Origin: Micrococcales bacterium 73-13
GTDB lineage: Bacteria > Actinomycetota > Actinomycetes > Actinomycetales > Microbacteriaceae
DNA: 64,000 nucleotides
NCBI GenBank assembly: GCA_001898855.1
Contig: MKVN01000027.1
Coordinates: forward strand, 21,301 to 85,300
Reading direction: 5' to 3'
The notes below the pieces were generated by a model. It ran no database searches and was not told the DNA's origin. It saw only the letters and a list, made by a program, of their open reading frames with translations. This document shows, in pieces, positions 38,205 through 45,550 of this stretch (positions are counted from its first letter, which is position 1; each line of letters begins with the position of its first letter). Both the position numbers and the translations under genes were made by a program.

Positions 38205-38540
38205 TCAGCCGCCGGCGCCCCAGCGGGCGAGCGCCTCGATCGGCCCGCGCAGCGCGCGGCCGCGCGAGGTCAGCGAGTAGGCGAGGACGTTGTGCGCCAT
38301 CGGCTCGCGGTAGACCAGTCCGGCGGCCTGCAGCTCGCGGAGCCGCGTGGAGAGGATGTTCGTCGGGGCGCCGAGCGCGCGCTGCAGGTCGCCGAAGCGC
38401 CTCGATCCGCCGAGCAGCTCGGCCACCACGAGCAGCGCCCAGCGCTGGCCGACGACCTCGAGCGCCGCGGCGAGGCCGGACGGTTCGGCGGGGTCTTCTG
38501 CGTCCTCGCTCGCGGGGTCGTCCGCGCGCCCCGCGCTCAC
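38205..38540 (-). CDS. HxlR-family transcriptional regulator
   Basis: A 111-residue winged-helix protein: ALEVVGQRWALLVVAELLGG, RRFGDLQRALGAPTNILSTR and LRELQAAGLVYRE fit HxlR. No conserved N-terminal Cys (as used by redox-sensing YodB/HypR) is present, so the signal is probably a ligand. GTG overlaps the VOC gene stop by 4 bp; the palindrome 9 bp before that VOC gene is the likely site of autoregulation. Confidence 0.92.
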   Translation of the reverse strand: MSAGRADDPASEDAEDPAEPSGLAAALEVVGQRWALLVVAELLGGSRRFGDLQRALGAPTNILSTRLRELQAAGLVYREPMAHNVLAYSLTSRGRALRGPIEALARWGAGG

Positions 38541-38950
38541 TCGGCGGGCGGGCCGCTCTCGGCGGCGACCGGGTCCATCCAGAACGGCTCGAAGTGGTTG
38601 CCGTCGGGGTCGTCGAACTGCCGCTGGTACATGAAGCCGAGGTCGCTCGTCTTGCCCACCTCGCCGCCGGCGGCCGCGACGCGATCGATGAAGGCGTCGA
38701 CCTCCTCCTTGGACGGCAGGTCGAACGAGACGAGCGCGAGCGAGGTCGTGACCGGGTCGCCGACCTGCTTGCCCTCGAGGAAGGTCGCGTAGAAGTCGCG
38801 CCGCAGCACCATGAGGAACTTGTCCTCGTCGAGGACGACGCAGGCGGCGTTCTCGTCGGTGAACTGCTCGTTGATGCTCCAGCCGATCGCGGTGAAGAAG
38901 GCCTTGGACCGCTCGACGTCGGCGACGGGGAGGTTCACGAAGATGTGCAT
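38537..38950 (-). CDS. VOC-family protein (lactoylglutathione-lyase-like)
   Basis: A 137-residue single VOC domain of the COG3607 type: MHIFVNLPVADVERSKAFF, NAACVVLDEDKFLMVL, and FDDPDGNHFEPFWMDP. These proteins are often paired with HxlR or ArsR regulators and respond to reactive electrophiles. ATG at 38950; the short 5' end begins just inside the palindromic operator. Confidence 0.92.
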   Translation of the reverse strand: MHIFVNLPVADVERSKAFFTAIGWSINEQFTDENAACVVLDEDKFLMVLRRDFYATFLEGKQVGDPVTTSLALVSFDLPSKEEVDAFIDRVAAAGGEVGKTSDLGFMYQRQFDDPDGNHFEPFWMDPVAAESGPPAE

Positions 38951-38958
38951 GCCGACAT

Positions 38959-38975
38959 ACTTGCAAAATGCAAGT
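38959..38975. promoter_or_regulatory. Palindromic operator ACTTGCA-AAA-TGCAAGT
   Basis: A perfect 7-bp inverted repeat with a 3-nt spacer lies 8 bp upstream of the VOC-HxlR operon. It is AT-rich against a GC-rich background. Size and symmetry fit a dimeric winged-helix repressor such as the HxlR protein encoded by the second gene. Confidence 0.75.
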
Positions 38976-39105
38976 GACCGGTCAAGCCCGGATCCGAGGG
39001 CGGTACGGCGGCCGATTTCCGATCTCGCCGGGTGCGGTGCATGATCGTGACAGGAATCGCGTCCGCGACGATGGGGACCGGTCCGGTGCGACGGATGGAG
39101 CATCG

Positions 39106-39558
39106 ATGCCTGAGGACGAGAAGTCGCTCGCAGAGCGGTGGTTCGAGGAGCAGCAGGCCTGGCAGAAGACCATGCGCGACTACGGGGACGCGATGGTCAA
39201 GGACGAGCAGTTCCTCATGCACCTCGGGAACGCGATGCGCGGCTCGCTGCTCGCGGGCGTGCCGTATCCGCAGCAGGCGGCGCCCGGCGCGCCCGGTGCC
39301 ACCCCGGAGCCGGCCTCCGACGCGCTCGCCGAGATCCTCTTCGCGCTGAAGCGGATCGACGGCCGGCTGCGCGACCTCGAGGCGAGCGTCGAGGCGCTCG
39401 GCGCGAGCCGGGCGGCCGCCGGCGCGACGCCGGCGAAGACGAAGGCGGCCCGGACCGCGCCCCGGACGCCGACCAGGACGAGCAGGACGACCATGCCGAC
39501 CAAGCCGACCGGGACCGCGGCCCGGCGGCGCGCCCCTCGGACCGCCTCCGGCGAGTGA
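39106..39558 (+). CDS. PHA synthase accessory subunit (PhaE/PhaR-like)
   Basis: A 150-residue protein, ATG at 39106 with ATGGAG 5 nt upstream. The N-terminal half is helical (LAERWFEEQQAWQKTM; QFLMHLGNAMRGSLLAGVPYP), a middle coiled-coil segment is ILFALKRIDGRLRDLEASVEAL, and the last 45 residues are Ala/Lys/Arg/Thr/Pro-rich, like the DNA-binding tails of PhaF-type phasins. It stands 10 bp before a Cys-type PHA synthase, where class III has phaE and class IV has phaR; the size is nearer to PhaR. Assignment is mostly from context. Confidence 0.65.
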   Translation: MPEDEKSLAERWFEEQQAWQKTMRDYGDAMVKDEQFLMHLGNAMRGSLLAGVPYPQQAAPGAPGATPEPASDALAEILFALKRIDGRLRDLEASVEALGASRAAAGATPAKTKAARTAPRTPTRTSRTTMPTKPTGTAARRRAPRTASGE

Positions 39559-39568
39559 GCGACCGCGC

Positions 39569-40726
39569 ATGAGCGACGCGACGACCTCGCCCGAGGGCAT
39601 CGGCGGGTTCGACGGATTCGATCCCGAGGCCGATCGCGACGCCAGCCTGGGCTTCCTGCTCGGCAAGAGCGCCGAGCATCGGCGCCGCCTCGACACCCTT
39701 CGGGAGCTGCTGCTCACCGAGGGGCACTACGGGGACGGCGCGACGCCCTCGACGGTGATCTACGACGAGGCCCCGATGCGCGTGCTGCGCCTGCTCGACG
39801 CCGACGGCCGGCCGTTCCAGGGCCCGCCCGTGGTCTTCGTCCCGGCGCCGGTGAGCCGCTACTTCATCCTCGACCTGCTGCCCGGCCGGTCGTTCGCCGG
39901 GCACGTCGCGGCCGCCGGGCACGACACCTACGTCATCGACTTCGGCATCCCCGGCGAGGAGGACCGCTTCGCCGACCTCGAGTGGTACGTCGAAGGGCTC
40001 ATGCGCCGCGCCCTCCGCGCCGTGCTGCGCTCCACCGGCACCGAGCAGGTGCACGTCATCGGCTACTGCCTCGGCGGCACGTTCTCGCTGCTCTACACCG
40101 CGCTGCACCCGGACCAGGTCGCCACCCTCACGGTGCTCACGACGCTCGTGGACTCCTCGGTCGAGGGCGGGATCGCCTGGGTCGCCACTCGGCTCGGCGC
40201 CGACGGCGAGTCCTACGAGCGGCCGCGGCTCGTCCCGGCCGCCACGGTGAAGTCCTGGTTCGAGGCGCTCGCCCCCGGGTCGAGCAGTCCCGAGGCGAGG
40301 ACGGCCGATCTGCTCCGGCAGCTCGACCTGCCGGTCGAGCAGCTGCAGTCGGTGCGCACGATGGCCTCCTGGGTGGACGACGTCGTGCCCGCCTCCGGCC
40401 GCCTGCTCGCCGAGATCGCCGGCAAGTTCGGCCCCGCCGCGAACGAGCTGATGACCGGGCGCACCACGGTCGGCGACGCCGAGGTCGACCTCGGCGCGAT
40501 CACGATGCCGGTGCTCTCCATCTCCGCGGCGCGCGACCACATCTCCCCGCCGGACGGCTGCGACGCGATCGCCGCGGTCGTGCCGCACGCCGAGATCGTC
40601 CGGATCCCCGGCGGCCACGTCGGCACCGTCGCCGGCAGCCGCGCGGTCGAGCTGTGGGACCGCGTGCTCGGCTTCATCCGGCTCCATCCCCTCCCCACGG
40701 CCGGGGCCCCTCCGGGCTCCGACTGA
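39569..40726 (+). CDS. phaC: Poly(3-hydroxyalkanoate) synthase catalytic subunit (class III/IV-like)
   Basis: A 385-residue alpha/beta hydrolase-fold protein with the PHA-synthase catalytic triad: nucleophilic Cys167 in HVIGYCLGGTFS (lipase box with Cys instead of Ser), Asp323 in ISAARDHISPP, and His350 in IPGGHVGTVAG. The length suits class III/IV synthases (about 355-365) rather than class I (about 590), and those need a PhaE/PhaR partner, which the upstream gene could supply. It polymerises (R)-3-hydroxyacyl-CoA into storage granules. ATG at 39569. First-class evidence for granule formation is the co-occurrence of phasin-like genes. Confidence 0.9.
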   Translation: MSDATTSPEGIGGFDGFDPEADRDASLGFLLGKSAEHRRRLDTLRELLLTEGHYGDGATPSTVIYDEAPMRVLRLLDADGRPFQGPPVVFVPAPVSRYFILDLLPGRSFAGHVAAAGHDTYVIDFGIPGEEDRFADLEWYVEGLMRRALRAVLRSTGTEQVHVIGYCLGGTFSLLYTALHPDQVATLTVLTTLVDSSVEGGIAWVATRLGADGESYERPRLVPAATVKSWFEALAPGSSSPEARTADLLRQLDLPVEQLQSVRTMASWVDDVVPASGRLLAEIAGKFGPAANELMTGRTTVGDAEVDLGAITMPVLSISAARDHISPPDGCDAIAAVVPHAEIVRIPGGHVGTVAGSRAVELWDRVLGFIRLHPLPTAGAPPGSD

Positions 40727-40757
40727 CTCCCCACCCGCACCGATGAAAGGAAGGGTC

Positions 40758-41036
40758 ATGACACCGTCGTCGCTCAACCCTCTTCAGCAGCAGGCCATCG
40801 AGGCCCTGAAGCAGCAGCAGGACGCCTACCTCGCCGCGGTGCGCGCGTGGAAGAAGGCCGGCGGGGAGCAGTTCGACTTCTCCTCGGGGATGCCGAACCT
40901 CGGCGCGATGCCGAGCTTCGAGAGCGTCCCGACGGCCGAGGAGCTCGCCGCCTCGAACCAGCTCTTCCTCACCCGGGTGTTCGAGGAGCAGCGGCGATTC
41001 CTCGAGTCGCTCGGCGACATCCTCGGGAGGTCGTGA
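40758..41036 (+). CDS. Small phasin-like protein
   Basis: A 92-residue, mostly helical, Gln/Ala-rich protein: NPLQQQAIEALKQQQDAYLAA at the start and LFLTRVFEEQRRFLESLGD at the end. AAGGAAGG sits 3-4 nt before ATG 40758, which decides this start over ATG 40743. Its stop overlaps the ligase ATG (TGATG). Amphipathic helices and location between PHA synthase and acyl-CoA ligase suggest a granule-surface protein. No formal family is recognised. Confidence 0.7.
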   Translation: MTPSSLNPLQQQAIEALKQQQDAYLAAVRAWKKAGGEQFDFSSGMPNLGAMPSFESVPTAEELAASNQLFLTRVFEEQRRFLESLGDILGRS

Positions 41037-43738
41037 TGCCCGCCGTCGATCGGCGCCCGTGGGTCGGCAGCTACGGCGGGATCCCGCCCGAGCTGCCCAC
41101 CGGCACCGGCAGCATCCTCGACGCCTTCCGCGAGGTCGTGCGGCGCGACCCTGCCGCCGTGCTCGTGCGCTACTTCGACACGGCCCTCACCGCCGGCGAG
41201 ATCGACGAGATGTCGGACGCGCTCGCGGTCGCGTTCCAGGAGCGCGGGATCGCCGCCGGCGACCGGATCGGGATGTACCTGCAGAACGTCCCGCAGGCGA
41301 TGATCACCCTGCTCGGCGCCTGGAAGGCCGGCGCCGTCATCGTGCCGTGCAACCCCATGCTGCGCGGGCGCGAGCTGACGAAGATCCTCTCCGACTCGGG
41401 CTCCCGCGGGATCGTGCTGCACGACGACCTCTACGCGGAGGTCGCCGCGCCCGTGCTGGGGGACACCGCGGTCGAGTTCGCGATCACGACGTGCGGGCTC
41501 GACCTGCTGCCGGAGGGCGATGCCCCGGAGAACCTCGCGGGCATGCAGCGGCAGCGCTTCGAGGCGACCGACGACCTCCTCGAGCTCGTCGCGGCCCACC
41601 GTGGGCGCGTCCCGGAGCCGGTCGAGCTCACCTCCGACGACGTCGCGTTCATGGTCTACACCTCGGGCACGACGGGCGCGCCGAAGGGCGCCATGAACAC
41701 CCACGGCAACGGGCACTTCGCCGCGAGCGTGTACCGGCAGTGGCTGGGCATCGGGCCGGAGACCGTGATCCTGGGCCTCGCGCCGCTGTTCCACGTGACC
41801 GGGCTCGTCGGGCACCTCGTGCTCTCGATGATCTCCGGCGCCCAGCTGCTGCTGTTCTACCGCTTCGACGCGGACATCGCCTGCCGGCTGACGGAGCGGT
41901 ACCGGGCGACGTTCGCGGTGACGGCGATCACGGCGTTCACCGCCCTGCTCGCCTCCGAGGCGATCAAGAAGTACGACATGTCCTCGCTCAGGACCGTCTA
42001 CACCGGCGGCGCGCCCACGCCGACGACGGTCATCGACCAGTGGCGGCAGGCGACCGGCTCGGCGATCCACCCGATGTACGGGCTCACCGAGGTGACCTCG
42101 CCGGGGACGATGACCCCGCTCGGCGCCGACTACCGGGCGGACCCGGAGATGGGGGTCGTCTCGATCGGCGTGCCGGTGCCGAACACGGTCATCCGGATCG
42201 TCAACGACGAGGGGGTCGAGGCCGCGCCGCGCGAGATCGGCGAGCTGCGCATCTCCGGCCCGCAGGTGGTGCCGGGCTACTGGCAGCTGCCGGACGAGAC
42301 CGCGGCGACCTTCGAGGACGGGGAGCTGCGCACCGGCGACATCGGCTTCATGGACGAGGACGGCTGGATCTACCTCGTCGACCGCGCGAAGGACATGATC
42401 ATCGCCTCCGGCTTCAAGGTGTGGCCGAGCGAGGTCGAGGAGGTGCTGCACCAGCACCCCGCCGTGCGGGAGGCCGGCGTGGTCGGCGTCCCGGACGCCT
42501 ATCGCGGCGAGACCGTCAAGGCCTTCGTGAGCCTCAAGCCCGGCGCCGAGGCGACCGCCGAGGAGATCAAGGCCTACGCGCGCGAGCGGATGGCGGCGTA
42601 CAAGTACCCGCGCATCGTCGAGATCCTCGACGACCTGCCGAAGACGACCTCGGGCAAGATCATGCGGCGCATGCTGCAGAACATGAGCGAGGCGGCGGCG
42701 CCCGCCGAGCCCGTGGCGACCGAGCAGGCCGAGGTCGACTACCCGGAGGTGCGCGCCGCGATCGAGGTGCGCACCGTGCTGGAGATCGGCGCGACCTGGC
42801 TGCGGCTCACGCAGGGCGGGATCGCGCCGCGCGAGGCCGCGGCGCTCTACCAGCGGCTGCGGGACGTGCTCGCGCAGCTCGACGAGACCGGCGCGACCCC
42901 GGACCGGGCCGCGTTCCTGTCGGCGAACGAGCGGTTCCACGAGGGCATCGTCGACCTGCTCGGCAACCGGTACCTCTCCGAGGGGTTCCGGCAGCTCGAC
43001 ATGGAGTCGCTGCTCGGCCGCGCGCTCGCCCGCGCCCCCCGGCTGGCGTCGGACTTCGTCGCGGTGCAGGAGCAGCTCAGCGACGCGATCGCCTCCGGCA
43101 ACGCGCAGGGCGCCCGGGCGGCGATCCTCGCCAGGGCGGCGTCCTCGCGGGACACCATCCAGGGCGCGCTCAAGCCGCAGGAGCGGGACGCGGCCGCCCG
43201 GCCCTGGTCGGCGGCCTCCCTGCTGCACGACGCCCAGCACGGGACGCCGGCCGAGCGCGACTTCGCGGCGGACGTCGACGCGCTGCTGCAGGCGCTCGAG
43301 GCGAGGGCGGCGATCGAGATCGGCATCACCCAGCTGCTGGTCTCGGCCGAGACGACGCTGCCGGAGCGGACGCGCTTCGTCGCCAGGCTGAAGGCGGCGA
43401 TCCCGCTGGTCCGCGGCACGGACAGCGCGCACGCCGCCCGGTACACGCGGTCGGACGACGCCTTCCACCGCATCATCATCGGCCTGCTGGAGAACGAGCG
43501 GCTCGTCGAGCTGTACAACCGGATCGACCTGCCGGAGGTGCTGTTCCGGGTGATGGAGGTCACGCCGGTCACGGTGCGCGACGCCCTCGACAACCATCAG
43601 GCGCTGACCGCCGCGCTGCTCGAGGACGAGGCCGATGGTGCGTGCCGGGCCATCGCATCCCACATGATAGAGGTGCGTGCCGCGCTCACGAAGGCTGTGG
43701 CGGCGCAGCACGAGGGAAGGCAGGGGCTCGAGGCTTGA
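41036..43738 (+). CDS. Acyl-CoA ligase fused to two FCD (FadR C-terminal-type) domains
   Basis: A 900-residue protein. Residues 1-550 are a complete ANL-superfamily acyl-CoA ligase: P-loop YTSGTTGAPKG (208-218), MYGLTEVT (347-354), LRTGDIGFMDEDGW (431-444), and the C-terminal Lys541 in KTTSGKIMRR. Residues about 570-712 and 745-890 are two helical modules with the plan of FCD ligand-binding domains of GntR regulators. The second keeps the likely metal set Asp807, His811, His854, His876; the first has Asn631 and His635 but lacks the other two His. No HTH is present. It should activate a carboxylic acid to its CoA ester for the PHA pathway, with the FCD part perhaps sensing an acid or CoA ester. 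Normal ligases end near residue 550. Confidence 0.9.
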   Translation: MPAVDRRPWVGSYGGIPPELPTGTGSILDAFREVVRRDPAAVLVRYFDTALTAGEIDEMSDALAVAFQERGIAAGDRIGMYLQNVPQAMITLLGAWKAGAVIVPCNPMLRGRELTKILSDSGSRGIVLHDDLYAEVAAPVLGDTAVEFAITTCGLDLLPEGDAPENLAGMQRQRFEATDDLLELVAAHRGRVPEPVELTSDDVAFMVYTSGTTGAPKGAMNTHGNGHFAASVYRQWLGIGPETVILGLAPLFHVTGLVGHLVLSMISGAQLLLFYRFDADIACRLTERYRATFAVTAITAFTALLASEAIKKYDMSSLRTVYTGGAPTPTTVIDQWRQATGSAIHPMYGLTEVTSPGTMTPLGADYRADPEMGVVSIGVPVPNTVIRIVNDEGVEAAPREIGELRISGPQVVPGYWQLPDETAATFEDGELRTGDIGFMDEDGWIYLVDRAKDMIIASGFKVWPSEVEEVLHQHPAVREAGVVGVPDAYRGETVKAFVSLKPGAEATAEEIKAYARERMAAYKYPRIVEILDDLPKTTSGKIMRRMLQNMSEAAAPAEPVATEQAEVDYPEVRAAIEVRTVLEIGATWLRLTQGGIAPREAAALYQRLRDVLAQLDETGATPDRAAFLSANERFHEGIVDLLGNRYLSEGFRQLDMESLLGRALARAPRLASDFVAVQEQLSDAIASGNAQGARAAILARAASSRDTIQGALKPQERDAAARPWSAASLLHDAQHGTPAERDFAADVDALLQALEARAAIEIGITQLLVSAETTLPERTRFVARLKAAIPLVRGTDSAHAARYTRSDDAFHRIIIGLLENERLVELYNRIDLPEVLFRVMEVTPVTVRDALDNHQALTAALLEDEADGACRAIASHMIEVRAALTKAVAAQHEGRQGLEA

Positions 43739-44655
43739 GCACGAAACACTCCGTCGGCGTGCCGGATTCCGCCGCCCCGTTCCTGCGCGGCGCCGACACG
43801 GACCAGCCGGTCTACGGCAGGTCGAACGGCATCTGGTGGCGGGCCTCCGGCTCCGGCGACCCGCTGGTGCTGGTGCAGGGCCTGGGCTACCCGGCGGCGA
43901 TGTTCCACCGGCTGGTGCCGCTGCTGGAGCCGCACTGCCGGGTCGTCGTGTTCGACCAGCGCGGGATCGGCAACAGCGCCGGCGCGAACGGCCTCGACTC
44001 CCTGACGATCGGCCGGATGGCCAGCGACGTGGTCGCCGTGATCGACGACGCCGCCGGGGGCAGCGCCGACGTGATGGGCGTCAGCCTCGGCGGCATCGTC
44101 GCGCAGGAGCTCGCGCTCGCCTATCCGCGGCACGTGCGGCGCCTCGTCCTGGCCGGCACGCACACCGCCGGCGCCGAGGTGGTGCTGGCCGAGCAGGAGG
44201 TGCTGGAGATGATGCAGCGCCGCTCGATGCTCGCCGACGAGGAGGCGCTGCGCTGCTCCCTGCCGTACGTCTACGCGCCCTCGACGCCGAAGCGGCTCAT
44301 CGAGGAGGACATCGCGGTCCGGCGCGCGATGCATGTCGGCTGGGACGGGTACAACGCGCAGCTGCGGGCGACGATGCAGTACAGCGGCACCGCCGCGCGA
44401 CTGCCGCGGATCCAGGCGGAGACGCTCGTGATCCACGGCGAGCTGGACCGGCTGGTGCCGCCCGGCAACGCCGTCGTGATCAGCGAGCGGATCCCCGGCG
44501 CGCGGCTGCGGATCCTGCCCGGCCTCAGCCACAACTTCTACAGCGAGGCGGCGAGGACGGCGGCGGCCGAGATCCTCCCGTTCCTGACGGCACCGCGGTC
44601 GGCGCACCAGCACGGCCCGATCGAGCTGGAGCACGCCGGCGCGAAGGTTGCTTGA
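43735..44655 (+). CDS. Alpha/beta hydrolase
   Basis: A 306-residue hydrolase. The nucleophile elbow is MGVSLGGIVAQ (Ser), acid in IHGELDRLVPPGN (Asp), and His in LPGLSHNFYSE. It looks like 3-oxoadipate enol-lactonase or esterase types. The TTG start at 43735 overlaps the ligase stop (TTGA), with AGGGAAGG and AGGGG upstream. As the last gene before the phasin promoter, it may be an intracellular PHA depolymerase, oligomer hydrolase or thioesterase, but no depolymerase-specific domain is seen. Confidence 0.88.
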   Translation: MSTKHSVGVPDSAAPFLRGADTDQPVYGRSNGIWWRASGSGDPLVLVQGLGYPAAMFHRLVPLLEPHCRVVVFDQRGIGNSAGANGLDSLTIGRMASDVVAVIDDAAGGSADVMGVSLGGIVAQELALAYPRHVRRLVLAGTHTAGAEVVLAEQEVLEMMQRRSMLADEEALRCSLPYVYAPSTPKRLIEEDIAVRRAMHVGWDGYNAQLRATMQYSGTAARLPRIQAETLVIHGELDRLVPPGNAVVISERIPGARLRILPGLSHNFYSEAARTAAAEILPFLTAPRSAHQHGPIELEHAGAKVA

Positions 44656-44680
44656 CAAACTACGCAAATGCGTTGTATCG
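44652..44680 (+). promoter_or_regulatory. Phasin promoter with operator between -35 and -10
   Basis: TTGACA (44652-44657), a perfect -35, is followed at 16 bp by TGTATC (44674-44679). Between them lies the palindrome ACGCA-AA-TGCGT (44662-44673). The -35 starts inside the last codons of the hydrolase gene. The arrangement is that of a strong, repressor-controlled promoter, as known for phasin genes controlled by granule-binding regulators. Confidence 0.75.
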
Positions 44681-44714
44681 TGGACACACCCCACGATCCC
44701 CGTCAGGAGCCGAA

Positions 44715-45020
44715 ATGTCCGAGTTCATCAAGCAGAACACCGAGGCCACCGAGCAGTACATGGCCTTCCTCGCCAAGACCCAGGAGCAGATCCTGGAGAG
44801 CGCCCGGCAGATCCCGGTCGCGAAGGCCCCCGCGTTCCCCGGCAAGGTCGAGGTCCCCTCGGCGGTCGCCGAGGTGCCCACCCCGCGCGAGCTGACGCTG
44901 GCCGCGTTCTCCTTCACCGAGAAGCTGATCGCCCAGCAGCGCTCGTTCATGGAGCAGTACCTCGACATCGCCGAGAGCAAGGCGAAGGAGTCGACCTCCG
45001 ACGCTCGCAAGAAGAGCTGA
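44715..45020 (+). CDS. Phasin (PHA granule-associated protein)
   Basis: A 101-residue amphipathic protein: FIKQNTEATEQYMAFLAKTQ, then a Pro/Val-rich hinge (PAFPGKVEVPSAVAEVPTP), then LTLAAFSFTEKLIAQQRSF and a charged tail with KAKES. Two helical parts around a hinge, low Cys/Trp and a coiled-coil-like second helix are typical of PhaP-type phasins that coat PHA granules. ATG at 44715 with CAGGAG upstream. It has its own strong promoter and a long terminator hairpin, consistent with high, separate expression. Confidence 0.82.
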   Translation: MSEFIKQNTEATEQYMAFLAKTQEQILESARQIPVAKAPAFPGKVEVPSAVAEVPTPRELTLAAFSFTEKLIAQQRSFMEQYLDIAESKAKESTSDARKKS

Positions 45021-45036
45021 TCGGGCCGAGCCCGAC

Positions 45037-45073
45037 GGGCCGGCGGCGGACGCGCATCGTCCGCCGCCGGCCC
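45037..45073 (+). terminator. Perfect 16-bp terminator hairpin after the phasin gene
   Basis: GGGCCGGCGGCGGACG and CGTCCGCCGCCGGCCC pair perfectly over 16 bp with a 5-nt loop (CGCAT), 16 bp downstream of the phasin stop and followed by CTCTGCTTT. It is the strongest hairpin noticed in the window. Confidence 0.85.
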
Positions 45074-45085
45074 TCTGCTTTGATG

Positions 45086-45097
45086 GACGGATCCGTC
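45086..45097. promoter_or_regulatory. 12-bp palindrome upstream of the XRE gene
   Basis: GACGGATCCGTC is fully self-complementary and lies 30 bp before the XRE start codon, between the phasin terminator and that gene. It is a candidate autoregulatory operator. It differs in sequence from the ACGCA-AA-TGCGT site of the phasin promoter. Confidence 0.5.
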
Positions 45098-45127
45098 GGA
45101 TGCGCCGACGGCACGGGAGGTGCCGAC

Positions 45128-45487
45128 ATGCAGGAGCCGGACCGCGACCAGCTGCGGGCGTTCGGGGAGTTCGTGCGCGCCCAGCGCAAGCTCGCCCAGG
45201 TCTCCCAGCGGCACCTCGCCCGCACCGCCGGGTTCAGCGACTCCTACCTCAGCCAGCTGGAGCGCGGCATGTACATGCCCTCCGCGCCGACCGTGCGCGC
45301 CCTCGCCGAGGCGATCGGCGTGCCGCCGAGCGTGCTGCTCGCCCAGCTCGGCCTGATGGACGAGGACGAGGGCGCGCACAGCGGCGTCGAGGACGCGATC
45401 CTCGTCGACCCGCGGCTCTCGCCGTCCCAGCGCGACGCCCTCATCGCCGTCTACCGCTCCTACGTCGCCTCCTCCGCCGCGGAGTGA
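45128..45487 (+). CDS. XRE-family transcriptional regulator
   Basis: A 119-residue repressor-like protein. The HTH_3 domain (about 10-72) reads AQRKLAQVSQRHLARTAGFS, SDSYLSQLERGMYMPS and TVRALAEAIGVPPSVLL; the remaining 45 residues form a short helical tail. ATG at 45128 has GGGAGG 7 nt upstream. Because it directly follows the phasin gene, it is the best local candidate to control the PHA promoter, perhaps with the role PhaR/PhaQ plays in other bacteria. Confidence 0.9.
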   Translation: MQEPDRDQLRAFGEFVRAQRKLAQVSQRHLARTAGFSDSYLSQLERGMYMPSAPTVRALAEAIGVPPSVLLAQLGLMDEDEGAHSGVEDAILVDPRLSPSQRDALIAVYRSYVASSAAE

Positions 45488-45550
45488 GCCGGAGGCGGCC
45501 CGTCCGGCCCGCCGCGAGCCCCGCTCGCCCCGCGAACGTAGGGTGGCAGC

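Noticed and set aside
40826-43711. 961-codon open frame antisense to the ligase gene
   Set aside because: Shadow frame; the ligase on the plus strand has every family motif.
41036-43738. Reading the ligase and FCD parts as two genes joined by sequencing error
   Set aside because: The linker is in frame, rich in Ala/Pro/Glu as real linkers are, and there is no internal start with a ribosome-binding site before the first FCD module; still worth confirming.
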